The notes under the pieces were generated by a model. It saw only the letters and a program-made list of their open reading frames with translations. It was not told the DNA's origin and made no database searches. The position numbers were made by a program, and so were the translations under genes. A stretch of DNA of 64,000 nucleotides from Terriglobus albidus. Its GTDB lineage: Bacteria > Acidobacteriota > Terriglobia > Terriglobales > Acidobacteriaceae. Location: NCBI RefSeq assembly GCF_008000815.1, contig NZ_CP042806.1:2232001-2296000 (forward strand), written 5' to 3'. Shown in pieces: positions 52,423 through 60,315 of this stretch. The stretch's first letter is position 1. Each line of letters opens with the position of its first letter.

Positions 52423-53800
52423 TGATGGGATAAGGAAGAAGGCTTCAGCGAAGATCGAGATAGGTAAGGGTTAGAGGACTGACCTATCGGGAAGATCAGG
52501 AGAAGCCTTCTTATGCAGATTGTAGGTTGTGATTTCCATCCGCAGTGGCAGCAGGTTTCATTTTTAGATCAGGAGACTGGCGAGTACCGGGAAGCGAAGC
52601 TGGTCAACGGGGACGGGGAGGCGGAGCGGTTCTACCGGTCGTTGTCTCCAGGAGCGCTTGTAGGGATCGAGTCGTGCGGCAACGCGCAGTGGTTTATTGA
52701 TCTGCTAGGCAGTCTGGGTCACACGGTGTGGGTCGGAGATGCGGCGAAGATCCGAGCCAGCTATGTACGGAAGCAGAAGACGGACCGCCGGGATGCGGAC
52801 CATATCCTGAAGCTGCTGGTGGAGGACCGGTTTCCGCGGTTGTGGACGCCTTCAGCCAAGCAGCGGGATCTTCGTCAGCTGCTGATCCACCGACACAAGC
52901 TGGTGGAGATCCGGACCCGGGTGAAGAACGGGCTGCAGCACCTGGCGATGAACCGTGGCGTACAGAAGCAGTCGCGGCTGTGGAGCGTTCGGGGGAGGGC
53001 TGAGTTGGAAAAGCTTCCTCTGGAGGGCTGGAGTGCCCGGCGACGGGAGGATCTGCTGGAGCTGATGAAGGGTCTGGATCAGCAGATCAAGGAGCTGGAT
53101 GAGGCAGTCGTGCAGGCGGCCAGGGAGGATGCGAAGGCGGAGCTGTTGATGAGCCAGCCGGGAGTCGGTCCGATCACGGCGATGGCCTTCGTACTGACGA
53201 TCGGCGATGTGAGCCGGTTCGAGTACAGCGGGAAGGTCGCCAGCTATCTGGGCCTGATCCCCAGCGAATACACCTCGGGCGGCAAGCGCAAACTGGGAGC
53301 CATCAGCAAGCAGGGCAACCGGTTCATGCGCCAGTTGCTGGTCGAAGCAGCTCAGACGGCCTGCCGGCTGGATGAAGGATTTCGAAAGCAGTATCAGGCT
53401 CGCTGCCACCACAAGCCGAAAGCAGTGGCCAAGGTGGCGGCAGCAAGGAGGTTAGCAGTGCGGCTCTACTGGATGCTCAGGCTGAACAAACGCTATCCAG
53501 AGATCGCCCATATCGAGAGCAGCTCGGGGGTGCCCCTGGCCATCCATGGTCGTGACGTTGAGTGAGCGCTTTCGCATCCAGCACAGGCTGGATGTCCGCA
53601 TAGAAGCATCATGGCCTGTTGTATATGGTCGAATCGATGGTTGGTGGGGCTAGGCCCCACAGAGATGTGATGCAGCGTTGAGTTACCCCAGAAGACACCG
53701 GTCCTCTAACCCCTTGCCTCTGGACTCTCAAACGGTGCTCTCGCATCGAATAATGACGTACGCTCTTTTTACCCCTTGACACAGTCTTCTTCCTTATCGA
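52423..53800 (+). mobile_element. IS110 family, IS1111-group element, copy 3
   Basis: 1378 bp, same ends as copy 2 (TGATGGG.. and ..CGA) and nearly identical to it. Flank joining gives CGTATGT-GGGGCACCC, which completes the CCCACATA..TATGTGGG hairpin. The right junction is only 27 bp from the stop of the YXWGXW protein gene. Confidence 0.94.
52513..53565 (+). CDS. IS110-family transposase (DEDD), copy 3
   Basis: 350 residues, identical to the copy 2 protein. RuvC-like DEDD domain and C-terminal transposase-20 domain as described for the other copies. Identical protein and near-identical non-coding ends point to recent transposition between sites 6 kb apart. Confidence 0.96.
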   Translation: MQIVGCDFHPQWQQVSFLDQETGEYREAKLVNGDGEAERFYRSLSPGALVGIESCGNAQWFIDLLGSLGHTVWVGDAAKIRASYVRKQKTDRRDADHILKLLVEDRFPRLWTPSAKQRDLRQLLIHRHKLVEIRTRVKNGLQHLAMNRGVQKQSRLWSVRGRAELEKLPLEGWSARRREDLLELMKGLDQQIKELDEAVVQAAREDAKAELLMSQPGVGPITAMAFVLTIGDVSRFEYSGKVASYLGLIPSEYTSGGKRKLGAISKQGNRFMRQLLVEAAQTACRLDEGFRKQYQARCHHKPKAVAKVAAARRLAVRLYWMLRLNKRYPEIAHIESSSGVPLAIHGRDVE

Positions 53801-53827
53801 GGGGCACCCGGCGTGGGCAGTCCAAAA

Positions 53828-54169
53828 CTAGTGGCGGTGCCAGTCGTGGTGGTCGCCGTGATCTTCACGGTCCCAGTGGCCTTCGTGAAGGCGCCAGCCT
53901 TCGGGATAGTGATCGTAGTGGGGGTGGGTGTAATACGCTCCGGCGTAGGGGCGGCGCTCCCAGCGGCCGGGAACCCAGATGTATCGGCCGCGGTTGATAC
54001 TCCAGTAGCCATCAATCCATAGATAGTCAGGACCCGGGATGGGTGGGGGAGCCTCATAACGCAGTGGGGGCGGCGGTGCTCCGATGGTGACGCCAACGCT
54101 GACCTGCGCATTGCCAGGAGCTGCCAGTGCTCCGGCGAAGACGACTGCTGTCAACCATTTTGCTTTCAT
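53828..54169 (-). CDS. Small secreted YXWGXW-like repeat protein
   Basis: 113 residues. Signal peptide LTAVVFAGALAAPGNA, then a short beta segment VSVGVTIGAPPPPLRYEAPP and aromatic repeats of the YXWGXW type: PGPDYLWIDGYW, GRYIWVPGRWERRPYAG, and a His/Asp-rich tail HGDHHDWHRH. Such proteins are common in Acidobacteria and Proteobacteria and of unknown role; the His-rich tail could bind metal. The ATG at 54169 is divergent from the YhaM-like gene. IS copy 3 ends 27 bp past its stop. Confidence 0.85.
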   Translation of the reverse strand: MKAKWLTAVVFAGALAAPGNAQVSVGVTIGAPPPPLRYEAPPPIPGPDYLWIDGYWSINRGRYIWVPGRWERRPYAGAYYTHPHYDHYPEGWRLHEGHWDREDHGDHHDWHRH

Positions 54170-54257
54170 TGCGATCTCCGTTTTGGATACAGCTTTGCTT
54201 TAAGATGCGCGGTGCGTCAGATGGTGTTGCGCTGAGGGCACAATTGACGGGGTATTC

Positions 54258-55265
54258 TTGAGTTTCAAGGATATGAAGTCTTTCTTTATCGCAGACGCCT
54301 CGCAGTACGAGAACGAGGTCATTACCAGCTACTTTGCGTTGGGCTCCATCTCGGCGCGCGAGAAAAAGTCGGGTAGCGGACAGTACCTGGCGCTCACGCT
54401 GGTAGACAAGACCGGCACCATGGACGCACGCATGTGGGACGAGTTCGAGGACGCGCTGCGTACCTGCGAACCCGGCTGCTATGTGAAGGTGCAGGGACAG
54501 ATCTCGAAGTACAACGGCCGTTTCCAGATCACGCTGCAAAAGCTTCGCCTGGCCGCTGAGAGCGAGGTCGACCCGGCAGACTTCCTGCCGCATACGCAGT
54601 ACGACATCGGAGAGATGTGGCAGGAGCTGCGCTCGACCGTCGACGCCTTCAGCAACGTGCATCTGCAGCGGCTGGTGAATGCGTTCCTCGATGATCCGGT
54701 CATTGGGCCGGCGTTCATGAGCGCTCCCGCGGCAAAGGTACTGCACCATGCCTGGATCGGCGGTCTGCTGGAGCATGTCGTCTTCCTGCTGCGCATGTGC
54801 AAGCGGGTGGCTCCGCAGTATCCCGAGGTGGATCCCGATCTGCTGTGCACGGCGGCCATTCTGCATGACGTTGGCAAGACTCGCGAGCTGGAGTGGAAGT
54901 CGAGCTTTGCCTACTCGGCCGAGGGACAGCTTATCGGGCATATCTCCATTGCGATGGGCATGCTGCGCGACAAGCTCGCACTGATCTCGCAGGTGGAGCC
55001 GTTTCCGGAGAGACTGCGCATCCTGGTGGAGCACATCATCCTGTCGCACCACGGATCGCTCGAGTTCGGTTCGCCCAAGCTGCCTATGTTTGCGGAGGCG
55101 CTGGTCTTCCATGCGATCGACGATCTCGAAGCGAAGATGCAGAACCTGAGGACACAGCTTGCGAACCATGTCGCCGGCGGAGCACAGCCGGGTTCGGTGA
55201 CCGACTGGATCCGGAGTATGGACCGGCAGTTGGTGGATTCGAAGGAATACTTGAAGAACGATTGA
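54258..55265 (+). CDS. YhaM-like 3'-5' exoribonuclease (OB fold plus HD domain)
   Basis: 335 residues from TTG 54258, or 330 from ATG 54273. N-terminal OB-fold nucleic-acid domain (about 20-105; ITSYFALGSISARE, YLALTLVDKTGTMDARMWDE, CYVKVQGQISKYNGRFQITL). An HD phosphohydrolase domain follows, with HHAWIGGLLEHVVFLLRM, LCTAAILHDVGKTRELEW (His-Asp metal pair), GHISIAMGM and HIILSHHGSLEFG. Same plan and length as Bacillus YhaM, which degrades single-stranded RNA or DNA from the 3' end; substrate here is inferred. Cytoplasmic, apparently monocistronic. Confidence 0.9.
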   Translation: MSFKDMKSFFIADASQYENEVITSYFALGSISAREKKSGSGQYLALTLVDKTGTMDARMWDEFEDALRTCEPGCYVKVQGQISKYNGRFQITLQKLRLAAESEVDPADFLPHTQYDIGEMWQELRSTVDAFSNVHLQRLVNAFLDDPVIGPAFMSAPAAKVLHHAWIGGLLEHVVFLLRMCKRVAPQYPEVDPDLLCTAAILHDVGKTRELEWKSSFAYSAEGQLIGHISIAMGMLRDKLALISQVEPFPERLRILVEHIILSHHGSLEFGSPKLPMFAEALVFHAIDDLEAKMQNLRTQLANHVAGGAQPGSVTDWIRSMDRQLVDSKEYLKND

Positions 55266-55302
55266 ATGATTGAAGAATGGAAGAATGAATAAGGTTTGCC
55301 GA

Positions 55303-55390
55303 CCCATGCTCTGGGTGCCCCATCCATCGCATCGCGATGGGTGGGCGACTAGCTAGTATTTTTGTCATTTCGTAGCGGAGAAATCTGCTT
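55303..55390 (-). repeat. Composite hairpin repeat, uninterrupted, minus orientation
   Basis: On the minus strand: AAGCAGATTTCTCCGCTACG..AAATGACAAAAATA, then hairpin 2 with arms CCCACCCATCGC / GCGATGGATGGGG (one mismatch) and the GGGGCACCC tail. Lies after the YhaM-like gene. Confidence 0.7.
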
Positions 55391-55429
55391 CTCGCCCGCT
55401 GAGGTCCATATCTAGAACGTGGAAAGCGG

Positions 55430-55482
55430 TTCGCGCGTAGCGCGAATACCTATGTCCCAGAAGCGGGACATAGGGCACCCGG
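55430..55482 (+). repeat. Composite hairpin repeat, hairpins 1 and 2, plus orientation
   Basis: Hairpin 1 TTCGCGC-GTA-GCGCGAA (55430-55446) and hairpin 2 CCTATGTCCC..GGGACATAGGG (55449-55475), followed by CACCCGGTG. An empty counterpart of the copy 1 IS target (GGGACAT|GGGGCACCC). Confidence 0.75.
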
Positions 55483-55519
55483 TGTATGGGCTCCCCATCT
55501 CGCGATAAAATTGATGTTT

Positions 55520-56695
55520 ATGCTTCGTTTCTCCACAGCAGGTGAAAGTCACGGCGAGAGTCTCGTCGCGCTGGTCAGTGGTATGCCCGCCGGGGTGCCG
55601 GTCGATCTGGAGTACGTCAACCGCGAGCTCTGGCGGCGTCAGCAGGGATATGGCCGCGGCGGCCGTATGCGCATTGAGCGCGATACGGCGCATGTGCTCT
55701 CGGGTGTTCGTCATGGCCACACCATCGGCTCGCCGGTCGCCATGACACTGGAGAACCGCGACTGGAAGAACTGGACCGAGATTTTGCCGGTTGAGCCGGG
55801 CGACCCCGCGAAGCACAAGGCTGTGGCTTCTCCGCGCCCTGGACACGCCGATCTGGCCGGTTCGCTGAAGTACGACTTTCACGATGCCCGCTATGTACTG
55901 GAGCGTGCCTCCGCCCGCGAGTCTGCTGCCCGCGTTGCTGCTGGAGCGCTGGCGAAGCTGCTGCTGAAAGAGCTTGGGATTGAAGTCGCCAGCCACGTCA
56001 TCCGCGTAGGCAAGGCTGAGCTGCAGCGGCCCGTGACCTGGGATGAGATCAAGGCTCTGCACGGCAAGGACGAGATCCTGCTGAACTGCGCCGACCCCGA
56101 GAGCGAGAAGGCCATGAAGGGCGAGGTCGACGGCATCCTGCGCACGGGCGACACCATCGGCGGAGTCTTCGAGGTGGTCGCTCATGGGGTTCCTCCAGGT
56201 GTTGGAACGCACGTGAACTGGGACGAGCGTCTGGACGGTCTGCTTGCGCAGGCGGTGATGAGCCTGCAGGCGGTGAAGGCCGTGGAGATCGGCCGTGGTG
56301 TCACGGCGGCCGAGTCGAAAGGATCAGAGGTTCACGATGCCATCTCCTACGGCGAGACGGATGGCCCATTCACGCGCTTCGAGCGCGACCACAACAATGC
56401 CGGCGGTCTTGAGGGCGGTATCTCGAACGGTGAGGATGTGATCGTGCGCGGCTATCTGAAGCCGATCTCGACACTGCGTCGGCCGCTGGGATCGGTGAAC
56501 TTTGAGACCCGTGAACCGGTGAAGGCGGCCTATGAACGCTCCGACGTCTGTGTGGTGCCGGCGGCGGGTGTAGCCGCCGAGGCGATGGTTGCACTGACGC
56601 TGGCGCGGCTGGTACTGGAGAAGTTTGGCGGCGATTCCTTGAAGGAACTGAAGCGCAATTTCGAGGGCTACTGCGTACAGATTCGTAACTTCTAG
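55520..56695 (+). CDS. aroC: Chorismate synthase
   Basis: 391 residues; last step of the shikimate pathway, converting EPSP to chorismate with reduced FMN. Start taken as ATG 55520 (MLRFSTAGESHGESLVALVS); ATG 55514 is also possible. Family signatures: GESHGESL, RRQQGYGRGGRMRIERD, HTIGSPVAMTLENRDW, RPGHADLAGSLKYDFHDARY with RASARESAARVAAGA, and C-terminal NNAGGLEGGISNGEDV and AYERSDVCVVPAAGV. Full length for the family. Preceded by the head-to-head hairpin repeats, followed by short repeats and def. Confidence 0.97.
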   Translation: MLRFSTAGESHGESLVALVSGMPAGVPVDLEYVNRELWRRQQGYGRGGRMRIERDTAHVLSGVRHGHTIGSPVAMTLENRDWKNWTEILPVEPGDPAKHKAVASPRPGHADLAGSLKYDFHDARYVLERASARESAARVAAGALAKLLLKELGIEVASHVIRVGKAELQRPVTWDEIKALHGKDEILLNCADPESEKAMKGEVDGILRTGDTIGGVFEVVAHGVPPGVGTHVNWDERLDGLLAQAVMSLQAVKAVEIGRGVTAAESKGSEVHDAISYGETDGPFTRFERDHNNAGGLEGGISNGEDVIVRGYLKPISTLRRPLGSVNFETREPVKAAYERSDVCVVPAAGVAAEAMVALTLARLVLEKFGGDSLKELKRNFEGYCVQIRNF

Positions 56696-56704
56696 CAGAG
56701 TTCA

Positions 56705-56793
56705 AAAGCGGGTCCTTCGCTTCGCTCAGGATGACAACGCGATGCTCAGGATGACAACAAGAAGCGGGTCCTTCGCGATGCTCAGGATGACAA
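56705..56793 (+). repeat. Direct repeats GCGGGTCCTTCGC..CTCAGGATGACAA
   Basis: Two full units, AAGCGGGTCCTTCGC plus AGGATGACAA, and an extra partial GCGATGCTCAGGATGACAA between them. The same sequence type appears at 60213-60249 and, degenerate, inside the 47852 element. Just upstream of def. Confidence 0.75.
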
Positions 56794-56806
56794 GATTTAT
56801 AAGACG

Positions 56807-57316
56807 ATGATCTATCCCATTATTAAGTTTCCCGACCCTGTGTTGATGAAGCCCGCCGAAGATGTCACGGTCTTCGACAAAGAGCTGAAGCAGTTGGTTG
56901 CGGACATGTTCGAGTCTATGTACGAGGCGCAGGGCATTGGTCTGGCGGCGCCGCAGATCAATATTGCGAAGCGCCTCTGCATCATCGATCTCTCGTTCAA
57001 GAAGGATCCGGCGCAGAAGATCGTACTGATCAATCCCGAGATCATCGAAAACTCAGGCAAGCAGCACGAAGAAGAGGGCTGCCTGAGCCTGCCGGAGATC
57101 CGCGAGAAGGTGAACCGCGCCTTCCAGGTGAAGGTTCGCGCGCAGGATGTCGAAGGCAAGTGGTTTGAGATCGAAGGTACAGAGCTGCTGTCGCGAGCCT
57201 TCCAGCACGAGATCGATCACCTGAACGGCATTCTGTTCATCGATCATCTCAGCCGTTTGAAGCGCGACCTGGTGCTGCGCCGCATTCGCAAGATGCAGAA
57301 GAACGGGGAGTGGTAG
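56807..57316 (+). CDS. def: Peptide deformylase
   Basis: 169 residues; removes the N-formyl group from nascent proteins using a bound metal. All three motifs are present: GIGLAAPQ (motif 1), EEGCLSLPE (motif 2, metal Cys) and FQHEIDHLNGILF (motif 3, HExxH metal site). First gene of a def-fmt-tsaB operon: fmt begins four bases after the stop. The formylation/deformylation pairing is the classical arrangement. Confidence 0.97.
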   Translation: MIYPIIKFPDPVLMKPAEDVTVFDKELKQLVADMFESMYEAQGIGLAAPQINIAKRLCIIDLSFKKDPAQKIVLINPEIIENSGKQHEEEGCLSLPEIREKVNRAFQVKVRAQDVEGKWFEIEGTELLSRAFQHEIDHLNGILFIDHLSRLKRDLVLRRIRKMQKNGEW

Positions 57317-57320
57317 AGCG

Positions 57321-58247
57321 GTGCGCCTGGTCTTCTGCGGTACTCCGCAGTTCGCCGTGCCCACGCTGCAGGCGTTGATCGACGCCGGGCATGAGATCGC
57401 CCTGGTGGTGACGCAGCCAGACCGTCCCGTCGGACGCAACCAGGAGATCGTTGCTCCTCCGGTTAAGCAGCTCGCGCTCTCGCATGGGCTGCGTGTCCTG
57501 CAGCCGGAGAAGATCAAGACCAACGCAGAGTTCCGCGCGGAGCTGGAGACGGTTGCTCCCGAAGTGATCGTGGTGGTGGCCTACGGCCGCATCATCCCGA
57601 AGTGGATGCTCGATCTGCCGCGCTACGGCAACATCAATGGCCATGCTTCACTGCTGCCGAAGTATCGCGGAGCCGCACCGATTCAATGGGCTATCGCTCA
57701 CGGCGAGACCGTCACTGGTGTGACCACCATGCTGCTGGATGAGGGCCTCGACACCGGCGCGATGCTGCTGAAACACGAGGTGCCGATCGGCCAGGAGCAG
57801 ACCTCAGTGGATCTGTTTCCGATCCTGGCCGAGGTGGGCTCGAAGCTGATGGTGGAGACGCTCGCCGGGCTGCAAGCAGGAACCATTACGCCGCAGCAAC
57901 AGGATGAGTCGCAGGCGACACTGGCGCCGATTCTTACGCGCGAAGATGGCCGCATTCAATATGCCCAGCCAGCGCAGTGGAATGTGAATCGCTGGCGCGG
58001 GTTTCAGCCGTGGCCGGGGTGCTTCACCCTCTTCCGCGGTAAGAAGCTGACGGTGCATGGCATGCATGCCATCACCGGTACTGGAGTGCCTGGAGCGGTC
58101 CGCGTGGATGGCGACAGCCTGATGGTGGCGTGTGCTGAGGACACCATGCTGGTGCTGGATGAAGTACAGCTCGAAGGCAAGAAGCGTATGCCTGCTGCTG
58201 ACTTCCTACATGGCTACCAGGTGAAGTCTGGCGAGGTGCTGGGGTGA
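57321..58247 (+). CDS. fmt: Methionyl-tRNA formyltransferase
   Basis: 308 residues from GTG 57321. Formylates initiator Met-tRNA using 10-formyl-tetrahydrofolate. N-terminal formyltransferase domain with LVFCGTPQFAVPTLQALI, VVAYGRIIPKWML, NGHASLLPKYRGAAPIQWAI (catalytic Asn-His region) and the ensuing GETVTGVTTMLLDEGLDTGA; C-terminal OB-like domain (WNVNRWRGFQPWPGCF). Overlaps tsaB by four bases (GTGA). Confidence 0.96.
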   Translation: MRLVFCGTPQFAVPTLQALIDAGHEIALVVTQPDRPVGRNQEIVAPPVKQLALSHGLRVLQPEKIKTNAEFRAELETVAPEVIVVVAYGRIIPKWMLDLPRYGNINGHASLLPKYRGAAPIQWAIAHGETVTGVTTMLLDEGLDTGAMLLKHEVPIGQEQTSVDLFPILAEVGSKLMVETLAGLQAGTITPQQQDESQATLAPILTREDGRIQYAQPAQWNVNRWRGFQPWPGCFTLFRGKKLTVHGMHAITGTGVPGAVRVDGDSLMVACAEDTMLVLDEVQLEGKKRMPAADFLHGYQVKSGEVLG

Positions 58248-58870
58248 GCGATCGGCGTTTGCTGCTGATCGATACCTGCGGCCTGGGTGGATCGGTCGCA
58301 CTATCGTCCGCCGCAGGCATACAGCAGGTGGAGCTTGCTCCACGGATGGCTGCTTCGCACGGTATGCGTGCGGTGCGGAAAGTGCTGGAAGAGGCTGGTT
58401 GTGGATTGAAGGATCTGGATGCCATTGCCGTGATGCATGGGCCGGGATCGTTTACCGGCGTGCGCGTTGGGGTTGCGATGGCGAAAGGGTTGTCCGAGGC
58501 CGCGGGCATTGGCCTGATTCCGCTGTCGCGCCTGGATGTGCTGCGGGCGATGCGTCCGGAGGCAGCATTTGCGGCGTTGGACGCAGGACGGGGCGAGTTT
58601 TACCTGGGCAACGCTGCCAGCCAGGAACTGGTGACGCTACAGGAGATGCTGAGCCGTGTGCCGGCGAAGGCGACGGTGGCGGTCTGTGAGGATCGCGTTG
58701 CCGATTCGCTGGATGCGTTGGTGGTAGTCCGTGTGCCCGAACCGACGGCAAAGGATGGCCTGGGGCTGGCGATTGCAGCATTGGATGCAGGCCAAGTAGT
58801 GACCGCCGAAGCTGTGGATGCACTATATCTGCGGCGGCCGGATGCTGAACGGGCCTTAGAGCGGGTGTAG
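58244..58870 (+). CDS. tsaB: tRNA threonylcarbamoyladenosine biosynthesis protein TsaB
   Basis: 208 residues from GTG 58244. Partner of TsaD/TsaE in making t6A37 on ANN-decoding tRNAs. ASKHA-fold features: LLLIDTCGLGGSVALSS, LDAIAVMHGPGSFTGVRVG (the TsaB GPGSFTGxR signature), VAMAKGL, and C-terminal VDALYLRRPDAERA. Length is typical. Coupled with fmt; rimI, often beside tsaB, follows after a repeat-filled gap of about 390 bp. Confidence 0.94.
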   Translation: MSDRRLLLIDTCGLGGSVALSSAAGIQQVELAPRMAASHGMRAVRKVLEEAGCGLKDLDAIAVMHGPGSFTGVRVGVAMAKGLSEAAGIGLIPLSRLDVLRAMRPEAAFAALDAGRGEFYLGNAASQELVTLQEMLSRVPAKATVAVCEDRVADSLDALVVVRVPEPTAKDGLGLAIAALDAGQVVTAEAVDALYLRRPDAERALERV

Positions 58871-58911
58871 GGCAGGGTGCCCCACCCTCGCAACACTGTT
58901 CCGTTCCAGGA

Positions 58912-59071
58912 GATCCTTTACAGTCGCTTTGTTCGAAATTCCTATTAATAGCGGCCGTAGTGGCTAGGGAAAGTGGGAAAAGTCCTTTCTTTTTCCAAGG
59001 TTGCGCAGCAACCGCCTTTTCCTGGCCTCTGTTGACCCCACAGGACTTCCGGCACAAAAGTGTAAAGGATC
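58912..59071. repeat. Possible small non-autonomous element bounded by inverted GATCCTTTACA
   Basis: GATCCTTTACA at 58912-58922 and its exact complement TGTAAAGGATC at 59061-59071 bracket about 140 bp without coding signal between tsaB and rimI. Longer matching ends or a target duplication were not evident. Confidence 0.35.
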
Positions 59072-59131
59072 ACATGAGACTGAACAGCAACGCTAGGGTG
59101 GGTGGGCGAGGAAACCACGATCTTTTTTAAA

Positions 59132-59236
59132 AGCAGATTTCTCCGCGCCCTTTGGTCGCTGCGAAATGACAAACAAAAAGACGGATCGAGCTCCCGCTCG
59201 ATAGTCCCGCATCTGCTTCGCAGATATGGGGCACCC
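59132..59236 (+). repeat. Composite hairpin repeat, complete and uninterrupted (reference copy)
   Basis: Module A AGCAGATTTCTCCGCGCCC..GCTGCGAAATGACAAACAA (59132-59175), hairpin 1 ATCGAGC-TCCC-GCTCGAT (59185-59202), and hairpin 2 CCCGCATCTGC-TTC-GCAGATATGGGG (59206-59231) followed by CACCC. It shows the unoccupied form of the IS1111-type target. Confidence 0.8.
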
Positions 59237-59263
59237 AGTTTGGTGGTTAGCGATAATTTCTCT

Positions 59264-59752
59264 ATGACGAACGTGATCCGGAGGGCGGAGGAGCGGGATG
59301 TGGCTGCACTGCAGCATCTGCAGGCTGCGACACCTGGCATGCCAGAGTGGACTCCGGTCCACTGGCTGGGGCTGCTCTCTGGAGACGCCATCGTCGTGAT
59401 CGCCGAGGCCGATGGGGAGGTGGCCGGGTATGCCGTGGCATCGCTGCTGCGGATTCCCGGCGAGGTCGTAGCCGAGCTGGAGGCGATTGTGGTGGCGTCC
59501 TCCCACCGCCGGAATGGCCTGGGGAACGGGCTCCTGCGGTATCTGTTGACTGAGGCCCAGGCCGCCGGAGCAATCCGGCTAATGCTGGAAGTTCGTACCG
59601 GGAACGGGGCGGCGCAGGCGCTCTATCGGGGGCTTGGCTTCCAGGAGGAGGGGCTGCGGCGGCGGTACTATCGCGACCCCGTCGAGGATGCCATGTTGAT
59701 GTCCCTTCAGTTTCCACAAGAGACGGTTGCCGAGGAAAAAGGACCGGAGTAG
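59264..59752 (+). CDS. rimI: GNAT acetyltransferase, RimI-like
   Basis: 162 residues from ATG 59264 (an upstream in-frame extension runs through the repeat and is rejected). GNAT fold: MTNVIRRAEERDVAALQHL, VVAELEAIVVASSHRRNGLG (acetyl-CoA pyrophosphate loop, R-x-x-G-x-G), AIRLMLEVRTGNGAAQALYR and GLGFQEEGLRRRYY with the motif-B tyrosines. Matches the ribosomal protein S18 alanine N-acetyltransferase family, commonly located next to tsaB as here. Other N-acetylation targets cannot be excluded. Confidence 0.87.
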   Translation: MTNVIRRAEERDVAALQHLQAATPGMPEWTPVHWLGLLSGDAIVVIAEADGEVAGYAVASLLRIPGEVVAELEAIVVASSHRRNGLGNGLLRYLLTEAQAAGAIRLMLEVRTGNGAAQALYRGLGFQEEGLRRRYYRDPVEDAMLMSLQFPQETVAEEKGPE

Positions 59753-59784
59753 AGTGCTTGGCATCAGTTTGGACGGAGGTATCC

Positions 59785-59985
59785 ATGCTTCCTGCGCACA
59801 CCGAGGCGTCATTTCGTCATGAGCAACTCACCCGCTTGCAGATGGAACACGCGCAATACTCTGAACGTCTTGACCATCTCGTCATGAATCCGCACCACTC
59901 GCCTGCGGACCAATGGGAAGAGATTCGCCTGAAAAAATTGAAGTTGAAGTTGAAGGATGCCATGGAGCATCTCCGGACGGACTAG
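59785..59985 (+). CDS. Small YdcH/DUF465-like protein
   Basis: 66 residues from ATG 59785 with GGAGG about six bases upstream. One long amphipathic helical hairpin: FRHEQLTRLQMEHAQYSERL, then EEIRLKKLKLKLKDAMEHLR. The LKKxKLxLKDxM pattern is typical of YdcH (DUF465) proteins, coiled-coil proteins of unknown role, often single genes of this size. 33 bp after rimI, so possibly cotranscribed. Confidence 0.78.
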   Translation: MLPAHTEASFRHEQLTRLQMEHAQYSERLDHLVMNPHHSPADQWEEIRLKKLKLKLKDAMEHLRTD

Positions 59986-60094
59986 ATTCTTTCCGGAGCT
60001 GCGGAGCATCGTCTTGGTTTTGAGCCGGCAGTTAGGGCCGGACGTTGGGCCTTGTGCTCCTAGTGTGTCTCTAGGCTGCTCGAAGCCTTGACGG

Positions 60095-60250
60095 TTGTCA
60101 TCTTGAGCGCAGCGAAGACCCGTTTTCTCCGCTTTTCGTTTCGGATATCCGAAACGAAAAGCGGTCGCGCGCAGCGCGATACCCATGTCCTTCGGCGGTT
60201 GGTGGCGGAGCCGAAAAAGCAGGTCCTTCGCTCCGCTCCAGGATGACAAC
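60095..60250 (+). repeat. Repeat cluster upstream of psd
   Basis: Contains a 36-nt perfect palindrome (60129-60164), a TCGCGC-GCA-GCGCGA hairpin (60165-60179) followed by CCCATGTCC like hairpin 2 of the composite repeat, and AGCAGGTCCTTCGCTCCGC plus CAGGATGACAA (60218-60249). No gene in 59986-60315. Confidence 0.7.
60129..60164. repeat. 36-nt perfect palindrome
   Basis: Half-site CCGCTTTTCGTTTCGGAT joined directly to its own reverse complement, with no spacer. Confidence 0.85.
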
Positions 60251-60315
60251 AGAAAGCGCCGCGTCCATCGGACAACGACCTTTTCTCCCTGCGGCTCTAT
60301 AATCGGAAGAACTTT

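Noticed and set aside
56705-56793. CRISPR-like short direct repeats before def
   Set aside because: Only two to three imperfect units without regular spacers; matches the dispersed GGTCCTTC..GGATGACAA repeat type instead.
59102-59263. 54-residue N-terminal extension of the RimI-like protein
   Set aside because: It lies inside the composite hairpin repeat; the GNAT fold begins at ATG 59264.
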